NCBI GenBank assembly: GCA_003225315.1
Contig: QHZD01000034.1
Span: forward strand, 26,276-90,275
Source: Acidobacteriota bacterium
GTDB lineage: Bacteria > Acidobacteriota > Terriglobia > Acidiferrales > UBA7541
DNA length: 64,000 bases
Direction of reading: 5' to 3'
Shown: piece after piece, positions 52,838-61,357 of the stretch
Numbering within the stretch: the stretch's first letter is position 1
How the letters are laid out: every line of letters begins with the position of its first letter
Translations under genes and position numbers: made by a program
Notes under the pieces: model-generated
What the model saw: only the letters and a program-made list of their open reading frames with translations
Databases searched by the model: none
What the model was told of the DNA's origin: nothing

Positions 52838-54032
52838 TCGATGCAACACCATCTAACTGTTGTGTTGAAGGGTGGTGTGTATGATCGAACGGAAACGAAC
52901 GAGACTTTCTCCCACGAAGAAGAACGAGATTTGGGGGCGCTGGAAGGCCGGGCAGTCCATGCATGAGATTGGGCGCGCTTATGGCAGGCCACATCCCACG
53001 ATTCGCAAGCTGTTGTTGCCACGTGGGGGCATCGCTCCCATTGCGCGTCGTCGTTCGCGGGTAGCACTCACCCTCGCTGAGCGAGAAGATATTTCGCGAG
53101 GGATCGCTTCCGACTCGTCGATTCGCGAGATCGCCCGTGGTCTGAGTCGTGCCACCTCGACAGTGAGCCGAGAGATCGTACGCCATGGCGGCCGTCCTGC
53201 CTATCGTGCCCATGATGCGGACGGACAAGCTTGGCAATCGGCTTTGCGACCCAAGCGCTGCTTGCTGGCCATGGACCGCAAGTTGCGAGATATCGTTGCG
53301 AGTAAACTGATTTTGGACTGGTCGCCCGAGCAGATTTCCGGGTGGTTGAAGAATCGGTATCCCAACGACGAGAGCATGTACGTGTCTCACGAGACGATCT
53401 ACCGTAGTCTGTTGTTCAAGCACGTGGCGTATTGAAAAAAGAGCTGATGGACCACCTGAGGTCGAAGCGGCGTATGCGTCGCTCGCGCCATTTCAGCGAG
53501 CATGGACATTCACGGAAGCAGATCGTCGATGCCATCTCGATCCGCGAACGGCCAGCGGATGCGGAAGACCGAGCGATCCCTGGCCACTGGGAAGGCGATC
53601 TGCTGGCCGGAGGAAAGAACAGCTATATTGCAACGCTAGTGGAGCGGCATTCACGCTTTCTCATGCTGATCAAAGTGCCGAGCAAAAACACGGCGGTGGT
53701 CGTGGCGGCGTTGAGCAAACACGTTCGTAAACTTCCGGCGACCTTGCGCCGCTCGCTGACCTGGGATCGCGGGTTGGAGATGGCCAAGCACAAGGAGTTT
53801 ACGGTAGCCACGAATGTGCAGGTCTACTTCTGCGATCCACAAAGTCCCTGGCAACGTGGAACGAATGAAAATACAAATCTGCTCCTGCGACAATACTTCC
53901 CACGAGGAACCGACCTGTCCGCCATCTCTCAAGAGCAGCTCGATCAGGTCGAGCTGCTCTTGAACCAACGCCCAAGAAAAATCCTAGGATTCCAAACTCC
54001 GGCGAGTAAACTCCAAGCAAGTGTTGCGTCGA
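52838..54032 (+). mobile_element. IS30-family insertion sequence, transposase split
   Basis: TCGATGCAACAC at 52838-52849 matches the reverse complement of GTGTTGCGTCGA at 54021-54032 in 11 of 12 positions, which gives a plausible pair of terminal inverted repeats 1195 bp apart, normal for IS30. The true ends could extend a little further and I cannot confirm a target duplication. The transposase occupies nearly the whole element. Confidence 0.65.
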
Positions 54033-54040
54033 CCATCTGA
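52881..54040 (+). pseudogene. IS30-family transposase, split by a frameshift
   Basis: The first part (52881-53435) carries an N-terminal HTH (LSPTKKNEIWGRWKAGQS) and EIARGLSRATSTVSREI plus SHETIYRSLL. It hits TGA at 53433. The second part (from 53432) is the rve/DDE catalytic domain: HWEGDLLAGG (Asp), LTWDRGLEM (Asp) and NENTNLLLRQYFPRG (Glu). One base (probably a T in GTATT|GAAAAAA) is missing relative to a single IS30 frame, where KHVAY would continue LKKEL. The TTG at 53432 could restart translation. The A6G run lies after the stop, so conventional -1 slippage cannot rescue it. Confidence 0.85.
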
Positions 54041-54103
54041 GGCGGCAGCGGAAACCGGTAAAGTGGGTTTTGTTACGATGCATGTAGAGCTGCCGGACAA
54101 GAT

Positions 54104-54553
54104 TTATGGGAACGGAGACTCTTTTCTCGTCTTTGGAGTTAACAACACTACAACGTTAGCCCGGGTCTTCTGAATATTGGAAATAGCTTCTGTTGCGACC
54201 GCGTAAGGAAGTGCAGGGTCGACATCGAGATATACAGCGCAGTTCGTCTTATCTCTCAGCCGTTGACTCAAAACTCCTGCCAATTCATTTTGTGAAGTTT
54301 TTGTCGCGTTCAAATACCAATGTTCTCTAGCGTCGATTCGGACCGTCCACGATTCGCCGCACATGAGGTTCTTCAACATCGACGACAGGCCGACCGCGAC
54401 GTACAGGCCCTGGGAACGATGGTCGGGTCCCCACGCGTAGTGGAAAACGACGACCCCGGGGATAACCATCAGAACCAAGATTTGTGAATACAGGAGAGCA
54501 ATTTGAGGAAAAAAAGAAATCCGCGGTGATTGTGGACTCGTGAGAACCCCCAT
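54104..54553 (-). CDS. ExbD/TolR-like protein
   Basis: A 149-residue protein with one hydrophobic segment (about residues 20-42, ILVLMVIPGVVVFHYAW). The C-terminal part matches the periplasmic ExbD/TolR pattern: IDAREHWYLNATKTSQNEL, a strand with VYLDVDPALPYAV, and ISNIQKTRANVVVLLTP. ExbD works with ExbB and TonB to energise outer-membrane transport, but no exbB or tonB is near, so it is an orphan. The usual Asp-containing start of the family helix is not obvious, so function is uncertain. Confidence 0.55.
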   Translation of the reverse strand: MGVLTSPQSPRISFFPQIALLYSQILVLMVIPGVVVFHYAWGPDHRSQGLYVAVGLSSMLKNLMCGESWTVRIDAREHWYLNATKTSQNELAGVLSQRLRDKTNCAVYLDVDPALPYAVATEAISNIQKTRANVVVLLTPKTRKESPFP

Positions 54554-54628
54554 ATCTATTCAGACCCCAAATCCGATAGAAATGTTCCTGGGTCATCGGC
54601 GTTTGTTGCGGCGACAACATGCCCAGTG

Positions 54629-54643
54629 CCTGGTTAACGCGGT
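54629..54643. repeat. 15-base direct repeat, right copy
   Basis: Identical to 52811-52825 (CCTGGTTAACGCGGT). See the left copy. Confidence 0.6.
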
Positions 54644-54868
54644 TACCTGAAAAGTGGAATTGCACCGTGCTAGCCACAATCATGCCGAAATGGCTAGAAC
54701 CGTCGTCATCGAACTGGTGCCCCTGCCGAACGTTCTCCAGATCTCAATCCCCCCTCATAAACTATTTGCGCGGATGCACAGTGAGCTCTACCCCTTTGTT
54801 TTCTTCTCTTTGCAAAATCATTCGAACAAATGATGTCAATTCGCTAAATACTAGTACTATAATTGTAT

Positions 54869-54897
54869 TTGACAAATAGTGTAATTCATGCTACTAT
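54869..54897 (+). promoter_or_regulatory. Predicted strong sigma70 promoter
   Basis: TTGACA (54869-54874), 17 bases, TACTAT (54892-54897): the same architecture as the larC promoter. An additional TATAAT lies at 54858-54863. Predicted transcription start is near 54904, giving a leader of about 240 bases to the ATG at 55147. Confidence 0.65.
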
Positions 54898-55146
54898 TTT
54901 GTGTGAATCAGCAATTCCATGCCCGGCTGCTCCGTAAGTCCAACGCTATCCGTCTTTTCCGCTCCGTTCCTTTAACTGCTTTACTTCCTCAACCTCCTTT
55001 ATTTCCCTTGTCTTCCATGTTCCGTATCTTCTTCCAAGTTCCGTATCCTGCAACTCCTTTGTTTGCCACTCTTACGAAAACTGCCGGGGTGTGTACCAAC
55101 AATTCCCACAATGGAACCTCCCCGCTCACCACCGAAAGGAACTCCC

Positions 55147-55641
55147 ATGAACTCGCAATCCGAAACAATCACCATCAATTCCAATTCTGTCCTGCTCCAT
55201 TGCCAGCAGCGCACTCCCAGCGGGCGCCGCTGCCGCCTGGCCGTCTCTGATCCGGACTCCGGCCTCTGCTCCAAGCATTTCGCCGACCGCCAGAAAGAAT
55301 TAGATCAGGCCGATCTCGCTCCCGTTCTCATCGGCGACGTTCAGGAATTCCGCGACGCTGTCGCTATCAACCACTCTCTCGGCGAACTCTATAAGCTCCA
55401 GGCCCGCAACAAAATCACTCCTCGCCGCGCTGCCGTCATGGCTTACACCGCCAGCCTCCTCCTCCGCACCCTTCCCGCCATCGCCCAAGGCAACTCCGTC
55501 AAGCCCGGGCAAGAGCGCATCGAGCTCGACTTCAGCGACTGGAGCGACCCGGTGGACGGCTCCGGCATTCGGGGCCCCGCCTGTTATCGCCGCGCTGTCG
55601 GGGCCGGAAGACTCCCCGACCCAAGGAAAGCATCGTCATGA
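55147..55641 (+). CDS. Small protein with a zinc-finger-like CCCH motif, unknown function
   Basis: A 164-residue protein. Cys19-X9-Cys29-X11-Cys41-X2-His44 (HCQQRTPSGRRC, LCSKHF) suggests a small treble-clef-like zinc site. The middle is helical (FRDAVAINHSLGELYKLQ, ARNKITPRRAAVMAYTASLL). I recognise no family or enzymatic motif. AAAGGA precedes ATG 55147 at 7 bases. A strong promoter 250 bases upstream suggests real expression. The upstream frame extends back to 55063. Confidence 0.65.
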   Translation: MNSQSETITINSNSVLLHCQQRTPSGRRCRLAVSDPDSGLCSKHFADRQKELDQADLAPVLIGDVQEFRDAVAINHSLGELYKLQARNKITPRRAAVMAYTASLLLRTLPAIAQGNSVKPGQERIELDFSDWSDPVDGSGIRGPACYRRAVGAGRLPDPRKASS

Positions 55642-55741
55642 CGGAACATCTTCGCTTTCAGGAACAAAAGGCGCCGCACTCTCGTTTCTTCTTCCAGACG
55701 CCCTGCACCGCCCTGGGTGTGTTATCTGAGGAGAGAGTCCA

Positions 55742-58180
55742 ATGATGAGTTTCTGGCAAGATGTCCGCTACGGATTGCGCGTGTTGGGAAAGAATCCCGG
55801 CTTCACGGCGATCGCTGTTCTGACGCTGGCCTTGGGCATCGGCGCGAACACCGCGCTCTTCTCCGTCGTCAACGGTGTGCTCCTCAATCCGCTGCCGTTC
55901 CCGAATCCCGACCAACTCCTCGCTGTCTACTCGAAGACGGGGACGTTCCAGGAAAGCTCCATCTCTTATCCCAATTTCCTCGACTGGCAGAAAGACAATC
56001 ACTCTTTCGCGGCCTTAAGCGCTTTTCGCTCCGACGACTACAACATGGTCGGCGCCGGCGAGCCCGAGCGCGTTCATATTCACATGATTTCCGCGGAGTT
56101 CTTTCCCGCCCTCGGCTTGCCGCCGCTGCTCGGCCGCACGTTTCGTTCCGAAGAAGATCAGGCGGGCGCCGGTCCGGTCACCATCCTCGGTGACGGCCTT
56201 TGGAAGCGCAAATTTGGATTGTCGCTGGACGTCTTGGGGAAGAGCATCACGTTGAACGGCAAGTCGTACACAATCATTGGAGTGGCTCAGGGCCGTATCA
56301 CCGGGCTCAGTTCCACCGACCTGTACGTCCCCATCGGCCAGTGGACCGATCCTACTTTCCGCGACCGCCGCATCAGCATGGGCATGAACTCCATCGGCCG
56401 CCTGAAGACCGGCGTCACCATCGAACGGGCCCGCGCGGACATGAATCGCATCGCGGAAAATCTTGCCGCTGCGTATCCCGAAGCCGACAAAGGCACTGGC
56501 GTTTCGCTGATTCCCCTCAAAGCGGATGTCGTCGGCAATGTAAAAGGAATTCTGCTCGTGCTGCTCGGAGCCGTCAGCTTCGTTCTCTTGATCGCCTGCG
56601 CCAACGTCGCCAATCTCCTTCTCGCACGCTCTACCGGACGCACTCGCGAATTTGCGATTCGCGCCGCTCTCGGAGCCAGCCCCGCGCGCGTGATTCGTCA
56701 GTTGCTCACAGAAAGCGTCTTGCTTGGTATCGCCGGCGGCTGCATTGGCCTCCTTCTGGCGAAGTTAGGCGTCCGCGTTCTCCTCGCGACTCTGGCTACG
56801 AATGTGCCGCGTTCAGAGGAGATTGCTCTCGACAGCCACGTGCTCTTTTACACGCTAGGCATCTCCGTGTTGACCGGCATCGTGTTCGGATTGATTCCCG
56901 CGCTTAAGACGCTGCGGCCTGATACTCACGAAACATTGAAAGAAGGCGGACGCGGTTCGAGCGGCGCACGCCATCGCGCGCAAAGTGTTTTTATCGTTGT
57001 CGAAATGGCCATGGCCGTGGTTCTTCTCATCGGTGCGGGACTGATGATTCGCACGCTATCCGCGCTTGGCAACGTGAATCCCGGTTTCGATCCGCGCAAC
57101 GTTCTAACATTCGCGATCTCCTCAACTTCCAATTCAGCTGCCACAGCGGATCAGCTTCGTGCCATGTACCGAGAGACCTTGCGGCAACTCGAGAGCGTTC
57201 GCGGCGTGGAGACCGTTTCCATGATGGGCGGTTCGTTACCAATGACCGGAGATTCCGAAGTTCCTTTCTGGCTCGAAGGCCAGCCCAAGCCGGCGAACGA
57301 TAACGACATGCCTTTTGCGCTGTTTTATCTTGTGAATCCGGGCTACCACCAGGCCATGCGCATTCCTGTCAAGCGCGGCCGTTCCTTCACCGATCGTGAC
57401 GACGAGCACAGCCCCTCCGTCGCGCTCATCGACGCTACTTTCGCCCGCAAGTATTTTCCCAATCAGGATCCCATCGGCAAACACCTCAACGTCGGTTTGC
57501 TCGATATGCAGCCAGAGATCGTCGGCGTTGTGGGTCACGTCGAGCACTGGGGTTTGGGTTCGCGGCAACATCAGGATTTGCAAGCCCAGCTTTATCTTCC
57601 GGTTTGGCAAGTCCCTGACAGGTTTTGGACGCTTTTGGCCAATGGCAGCGGGTATGTCGCGCGGACCACAGGCACTACGGGAGACATCACCGGCGCCATT
57701 CGGCATGCCGCCGAAAAAGTCGTGAGCAGCGCGGCCCTCTATGATGTCCGGCCCATGGAAGAAATTGTTTCTCGCTCAATCTCGACGCAACGGCTGACCA
57801 TGTTTCTCCTCAGCGTGTTCTCGGCGCTTGCTCTTATTCTTTCCGCGGTCGGAATCTACGGCGTGATTTCCTATCTGACCGGCCAGCGCACGCACGAAAT
57901 TGGAGTTCGCGTGGCGCTTGGTGCTTCCAGAAGAGACGTCCTGCGGATGGTGTTGGGACAGGGATTGAAGATCACGCTGATCGGCGTCGGCATCGGAGTC
58001 GCCGCTGCGGTTGGCTTCACCCGCCTCATAACCACTTTGATTTACGGAGTTGGCGCGTCCGATCCGCTCACGTTTGGAGCCGTCGCGATTTTGCTTTCCG
58101 GTGTCGCATTGTTCGCCTGCTACATCCCCGCCCGCCGCGCCATGCGCGTCGATCCGATCGTAGCTTTACGTTATGAATGA
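55742..58180 (+). CDS. MacB/FtsX-type permease of the ADOP (acidobacterial orphan permease) kind
   Basis: An 812-residue membrane protein. It begins MMSFWQDVRYGLRVLGKNPG, characteristic of ADOP proteins, and has two repeats, each a periplasmic MacB-like core and an FtsX domain (VLLGAVSFVLLIACANVANLLLARS and SVFSALALILSAVGIYGVISYLTGQRTHEIGVR-type segments). It ends RAMRVDPIVALRYE, the classic FtsX/MacB C-terminus. There is no adjacent ATP-binding subunit, as expected for this family. Substrate unknown. GAGGAGAG precedes the ATG. Confidence 0.9.
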   Translation: MMSFWQDVRYGLRVLGKNPGFTAIAVLTLALGIGANTALFSVVNGVLLNPLPFPNPDQLLAVYSKTGTFQESSISYPNFLDWQKDNHSFAALSAFRSDDYNMVGAGEPERVHIHMISAEFFPALGLPPLLGRTFRSEEDQAGAGPVTILGDGLWKRKFGLSLDVLGKSITLNGKSYTIIGVAQGRITGLSSTDLYVPIGQWTDPTFRDRRISMGMNSIGRLKTGVTIERARADMNRIAENLAAAYPEADKGTGVSLIPLKADVVGNVKGILLVLLGAVSFVLLIACANVANLLLARSTGRTREFAIRAALGASPARVIRQLLTESVLLGIAGGCIGLLLAKLGVRVLLATLATNVPRSEEIALDSHVLFYTLGISVLTGIVFGLIPALKTLRPDTHETLKEGGRGSSGARHRAQSVFIVVEMAMAVVLLIGAGLMIRTLSALGNVNPGFDPRNVLTFAISSTSNSAATADQLRAMYRETLRQLESVRGVETVSMMGGSLPMTGDSEVPFWLEGQPKPANDNDMPFALFYLVNPGYHQAMRIPVKRGRSFTDRDDEHSPSVALIDATFARKYFPNQDPIGKHLNVGLLDMQPEIVGVVGHVEHWGLGSRQHQDLQAQLYLPVWQVPDRFWTLLANGSGYVARTTGTTGDITGAIRHAAEKVVSSAALYDVRPMEEIVSRSISTQRLTMFLLSVFSALALILSAVGIYGVISYLTGQRTHEIGVRVALGASRRDVLRMVLGQGLKITLIGVGIGVAAAVGFTRLITTLIYGVGASDPLTFGAVAILLSGVALFACYIPARRAMRVDPIVALRYE

Positions 58181-58275
58181 AATTAGGGCCACCGGTGCTA
58201 CTCAGAATGCAGGGCGAGACGACGGGCTTATGTTACTGATATTGTTTGGAATAGAGGGAATTTCCAATCGCTGAC

Positions 58276-58304
58276 TTGACGAGTTGTTGCCACACAGTTA
58301 GGCT
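58276..58304 (+). promoter_or_regulatory. Candidate promoter upstream of mlaE
   Basis: TTGACG (58276-58281), 17 bases, TAGGCT (58299-58304). The -35 box is strong and the -10 box weak. If used, the start would fall near 58311, only a few bases before TTG 58318, which would favour the internal GTG 58363 as the mlaE start. Confidence 0.35.
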
Positions 58305-58317
58305 TTCGATGATGTAG

Positions 58318-59205
58318 TTGTCCGAGCAGTTCGTCGCGGAAAACCAACGCGAACAGGTACTCGTGGCAGATACTCATCTTCAGGTCACCGGCCGCCAGAC
58401 AAAAGAGGAAGAAGCCGTCTCCGTGGTTGAAGTATTAGGAGATGCCGCGAAGCGGGTGGTGGCCGCCGTTCAGGACTATGCGCTGCTCTCCGGCCGCGCC
58501 GTCAGCAACATCTTCACCAGCCCCCACTACTTCCAAGACACGCTGGAGCAGATGGATTTTATTGGGGCGGGGTCGCTGCCGATCATCCTGTTGTCGGGAT
58601 TTTTCATCGGCGGAGTCATGGTGCTGCAGACGGGGGCGCAATTTATTCGCTTTGGGCAGACTTCGCTGACAGGAGACGTGGTGGCGATTGCCCTGGTGCG
58701 CGAGCTGGGACCGGCGTTCACCGGTTTGCTGGTGACCGGGCGTTGCGCCACGGGAATCGCATCCGAGCTGGGGTCGATGCTGGTGACCGAACAAGTCGAC
58801 GCGATGCGCGCGATGGGAACGGACCCTAGCCGCAAACTCGTAGCGCCGCGGCTGCTTGCCGCGCTGCTGATGGTTCCGTTGCTGACAGCGATCATGGATT
58901 TCATCGGCCTGTTGGGGGGATGCGCCGCTTCGGTATTTACCCTGCGCCTGGACGCTGTTTCATTTTGGCGGCGCGCGATCGATGCGCTGGATTTCGCGGA
59001 CTTGATGCAAGGATTTACGAAGCCGCTGGTATTTGGGTTTATTCTCGCCACGATTGGGTGTTACAAGGGGCTAACCGTGCGCGGAGGCACGCAGGGAGTA
59101 GGGCGCGCCACGACATCGGCGGCCGTGGTGAGTTCGGTACTGATTATCGTGGCCGACACGTTTATGACGAAACTTTCACTATATCTGTCCGATAAGATTT
59201 TCTGA
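58318..59205 (+). CDS. mlaE: MlaE-family ABC transporter permease
   Basis: A 295-residue inner-membrane permease of the Mla/MCE phospholipid transporter. Hydrophobic helices and the family sequence LVRELGPAFTGLLVTGRCATGIASELGSM and EQVDAMRAMGTDP are the MlaE/YrbE hallmarks. A charged N-terminal extension of about 40 residues precedes the core. The only start in this frame after the TAG at 58315 is TTG 58318; GTG 58363 is an alternative 45 bases on. mlaF and mlaD follow. Confidence 0.9.
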   Translation: MSEQFVAENQREQVLVADTHLQVTGRQTKEEEAVSVVEVLGDAAKRVVAAVQDYALLSGRAVSNIFTSPHYFQDTLEQMDFIGAGSLPIILLSGFFIGGVMVLQTGAQFIRFGQTSLTGDVVAIALVRELGPAFTGLLVTGRCATGIASELGSMLVTEQVDAMRAMGTDPSRKLVAPRLLAALLMVPLLTAIMDFIGLLGGCAASVFTLRLDAVSFWRRAIDALDFADLMQGFTKPLVFGFILATIGCYKGLTVRGGTQGVGRATTSAAVVSSVLIIVADTFMTKLSLYLSDKIF

Positions 59206-59270
59206 TGCTGGAGGCCGTCCACGCAAAACTCCAGGCAGGTTTCCTTTCCGACGCATACCGCATTTGCCGC

Positions 59271-59276
59271 TATAAT
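59271..59276 (+). promoter_or_regulatory. Possible -10 element before mlaF
   Basis: TATAAT just 14 bases before ATG 59291. The -35 region (CCGACG at 59248) is poor. It could give an internal, nearly leaderless transcript for mlaF and mlaD. Confidence 0.3.
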
Positions 59277-59290
59277 TACGAATTAGCTTG

Positions 59291-60127
59291 ATGAGCGCAC
59301 TGACAAAAGAGGGGCTGGCGTTCGAACCAGCCATCACGTTCCAGGACGTATGGGTGGGATTCGACGAGGGCCAAGTGCTGCGCGGAGTGACGTTTCAAGT
59401 GCAGGAGCGGGAGACGCTGATCCTGCTGGGAGAAACAGGAACGGGAAAAACACTGACATTGAAAATGGCCGCAGGGTTGCTGGCGCCCAACAGCGGAAGC
59501 GTCGTCGTGCTAGGGAATGAGATCTCGGAGATGAGCGAAGTAGAGTTGCTGCCGTTCCGCCGGAAGATTGGATTTGTGTTTCAGGAGGGGGCGCTTTTCG
59601 ATTCGATGACGGTTGGGGAGAACGTGGCGTACCGGCTTCGCGAGGACCGCGTGGCCGAAGAAGAGATCGAATCCAGAGTTTTGGAAGTCCTAAGATTCGT
59701 AGAGCTGGAACACACAGTCGATATGCTTCCTTCGGAGCTTTCCGGGGGCATGAAGCGGCGCGTTTCGATTGCCAGGGCGCTGATCAACCAGCCACCCATC
59801 GTACTATACGATTCGCCGACCGCAGGGCTCGACCCGGTGACGTCGCAAACGATTATCAGGCTGATTCTGCGGCTTCGCGATGTATACGGAGTGACGGCGC
59901 TGCTGGCCACACATCGCTTGCAGGATGGCTTTGCGCTGGCGAATTTTCATTTCGATCCGGAGACAAAACGAGTGGTGCCCAACTCGCAGAATGGCAATGA
60001 CGCGGCAGCCACGAACGCGGCGAGAACTCGGTTTCTAGTCTACCGCGACGGCGGAATTTATTTCGAAGGGGAACCCGGAGAGATTGCCTGCTCCGAAGAC
60101 CCGTATCTAAAGCGCTTTCTGACGTAA
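59291..60127 (+). CDS. mlaF: MlaF-family ABC transporter ATPase
   Basis: The 278-residue ATPase energises lipid transfer with MlaE. Motifs are LGETGTGKTLTLKMAAG (Walker A), LSGGMKRRVSIARALI (signature), PIVLYDSPTAGLDPVTSQT (Walker B with Asp-Ser in place of the usual Asp-Glu) and LLATHRLQD (switch His). The Walker B position reads YDSPTAG where most ATPases have DEPT, so the catalytic Glu appears to be Ser here. An additional segment of 60 residues follows the core. ATG 59291 is preferred to TTG 59288. Confidence 0.9.
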   Translation: MSALTKEGLAFEPAITFQDVWVGFDEGQVLRGVTFQVQERETLILLGETGTGKTLTLKMAAGLLAPNSGSVVVLGNEISEMSEVELLPFRRKIGFVFQEGALFDSMTVGENVAYRLREDRVAEEEIESRVLEVLRFVELEHTVDMLPSELSGGMKRRVSIARALINQPPIVLYDSPTAGLDPVTSQTIIRLILRLRDVYGVTALLATHRLQDGFALANFHFDPETKRVVPNSQNGNDAAATNAARTRFLVYRDGGIYFEGEPGEIACSEDPYLKRFLT

Positions 60128-60171
60128 TTCTAGAGTAATCTGTTTCACGATAGCGAAGGAGGGAAGCAGCG

Positions 60172-61257
60172 ATGGCGCATAGAAAACAACTGACGTGGAC
60201 GGAATTGCGGGTTGGCCTCTTCGTGCTGGTCGGCCTCTTCGTGCTTGCGGCGGGGATTTTCTACGTGACAGGCGGTGGAATTCTGGGGCCGAAATACCGG
60301 CTGAAGACCTATCTGCCGGAAGCATCACTCTTGTCGAATGGGGCGCCGGTGCGCCTTGACGGCGTGGAAGTGGGAAACGTGGAGTCGATCCGGCTGTTGC
60401 CGCGAACGCCGGGCAAGAGCTTAGAGAAGAACAAGAACATTGAAGTAGTGATGCGCGTGGACAAGCGATATCAGAGTGACATTCTGACGGATTCAATCGC
60501 GAGCCTGGTGACGGAAGGGCTCTTGGGCAACCGTTACGTGAACATCACGCGAGGCATTACGGGGACTCCCATTGGTGACAACGGCGTGATTCCCGGCACA
60601 GAAGAGAAGGCGATGAAAGAAGTGGTGGAGAGGAGCGCGGAGGTGCTGGGAAACCTTAACGCGCTTTCAGAAGAGGTACGGGACCTAATTCAAGGCGTGC
60701 AAGAAGGGAAGGGCTCGCTGGGAAAATTGTTGACAGATCAGCAGGCGTACAACCACCTGAACAACATGCTTGCGAAGGGCGAAGCGATGATGGCAAACAT
60801 TCAAGCAGGGCAGGGAACGCTTGGAAGGCTGGTAGCGTCGGACGAAATGTACACGAAAGTGGACAAAGGATTGGACAACGTGAACGTGATCCTGGCGGAC
60901 GTGCGCGCGCAAAAGGGGACGATCGGGAAACTGATGTATGACCCCACGCTGTACGATCAGGCGAAGGAGGCGGTGACCCACGGGAATGTCATGCTGCGCG
61001 ACGCGCGGGCGGGAAAGGGCTCGCTAGGCAAGCTGGTGACGGACGACACCCTGTACAACAGGTTGCGCGAAACAAGCACGAACCTGGCTACGGCTTCCGC
61101 GAAACTGAATGACAATACCACGACGGCGGGGAAACTTTTCTCCGACCCGAAATTGTACGACAACCTGGCGGGCCTGACCGGGGACATGCGGCTGCTCGTC
61201 GGCGATTTCCGGCAGAATCCGAAGAAATTCCTGCACATCAAGGTCACGATTTTCTAA
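60172..61257 (+). CDS. mlaD: MlaD/MCE-domain lipid-binding protein with 34-residue repeats
   Basis: A 361-residue protein anchored by one N-terminal helix (residues 12-33). The MCE domain (about 40-130: YLPEASLLSNGAPVRLDGVEVGNV) forms the periplasmic lipid conduit. After it, five copies of a G-x-x-G-(K/R)-L motif recur exactly every 34 residues (second Gly at 184, 218, 252, 286 and 320) separated by helical segments. Such an extension could span the periplasm as a helical tube. AAGGAGG precedes ATG 60172. Confidence 0.92.
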   Translation: MAHRKQLTWTELRVGLFVLVGLFVLAAGIFYVTGGGILGPKYRLKTYLPEASLLSNGAPVRLDGVEVGNVESIRLLPRTPGKSLEKNKNIEVVMRVDKRYQSDILTDSIASLVTEGLLGNRYVNITRGITGTPIGDNGVIPGTEEKAMKEVVERSAEVLGNLNALSEEVRDLIQGVQEGKGSLGKLLTDQQAYNHLNNMLAKGEAMMANIQAGQGTLGRLVASDEMYTKVDKGLDNVNVILADVRAQKGTIGKLMYDPTLYDQAKEAVTHGNVMLRDARAGKGSLGKLVTDDTLYNRLRETSTNLATASAKLNDNTTTAGKLFSDPKLYDNLAGLTGDMRLLVGDFRQNPKKFLHIKVTIF

Positions 61258-61357
61258 TCGACGGGCCGCCGCTTTGCCGGAAGCGGGACGTGTGTTGTAA
61301 TGCCACAGTAACAATGAAGGATTACTGTCCCAAGCAGACGAGCTTCTCGCGGATAAG

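Larger units (their letters stand above)
54554..55146 (+). other. About 590 bases without a convincing gene
   Basis: This stretch is more AT-rich than its surroundings, particularly 54830-54900, and becomes pyrimidine-rich from 54940 to 55060, where TTCCGTATC occurs twice. It contains the right 15-base repeat and the strong promoter-like site at 54869. A frame from 54888 exists but looks non-coding in composition. It most likely serves as a long leader of the gene at 55147. Confidence 0.5.

Noticed and set aside
53430..53445. Programmed -1 frameshift at the A6G run of the IS30 transposase
   Set aside because: The run lies after the stop codon of the first frame, so ribosomes in that frame do not reach it.
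53401..53460. Selenocysteine at the TGA in the IS30 transposase
   Set aside because: Reading through TGA leads to non-transposase sequence and a stop; the DDE domain is in another frame, so a frameshift explains it.
54327..54683. 118-codon minus-strand frame upstream of the ExbD-like gene
   Set aside because: It overlaps the ExbD-like gene in another frame; Arg/Pro-rich with no motif, except a short segment near the right repeat.
54888..55250. 120-codon plus-strand frame in the AT-rich region
   Set aside because: Starts within the -10 region of the predicted promoter, overlaps the 55147 gene in another frame, and has leader-like pyrimidine-rich composition.
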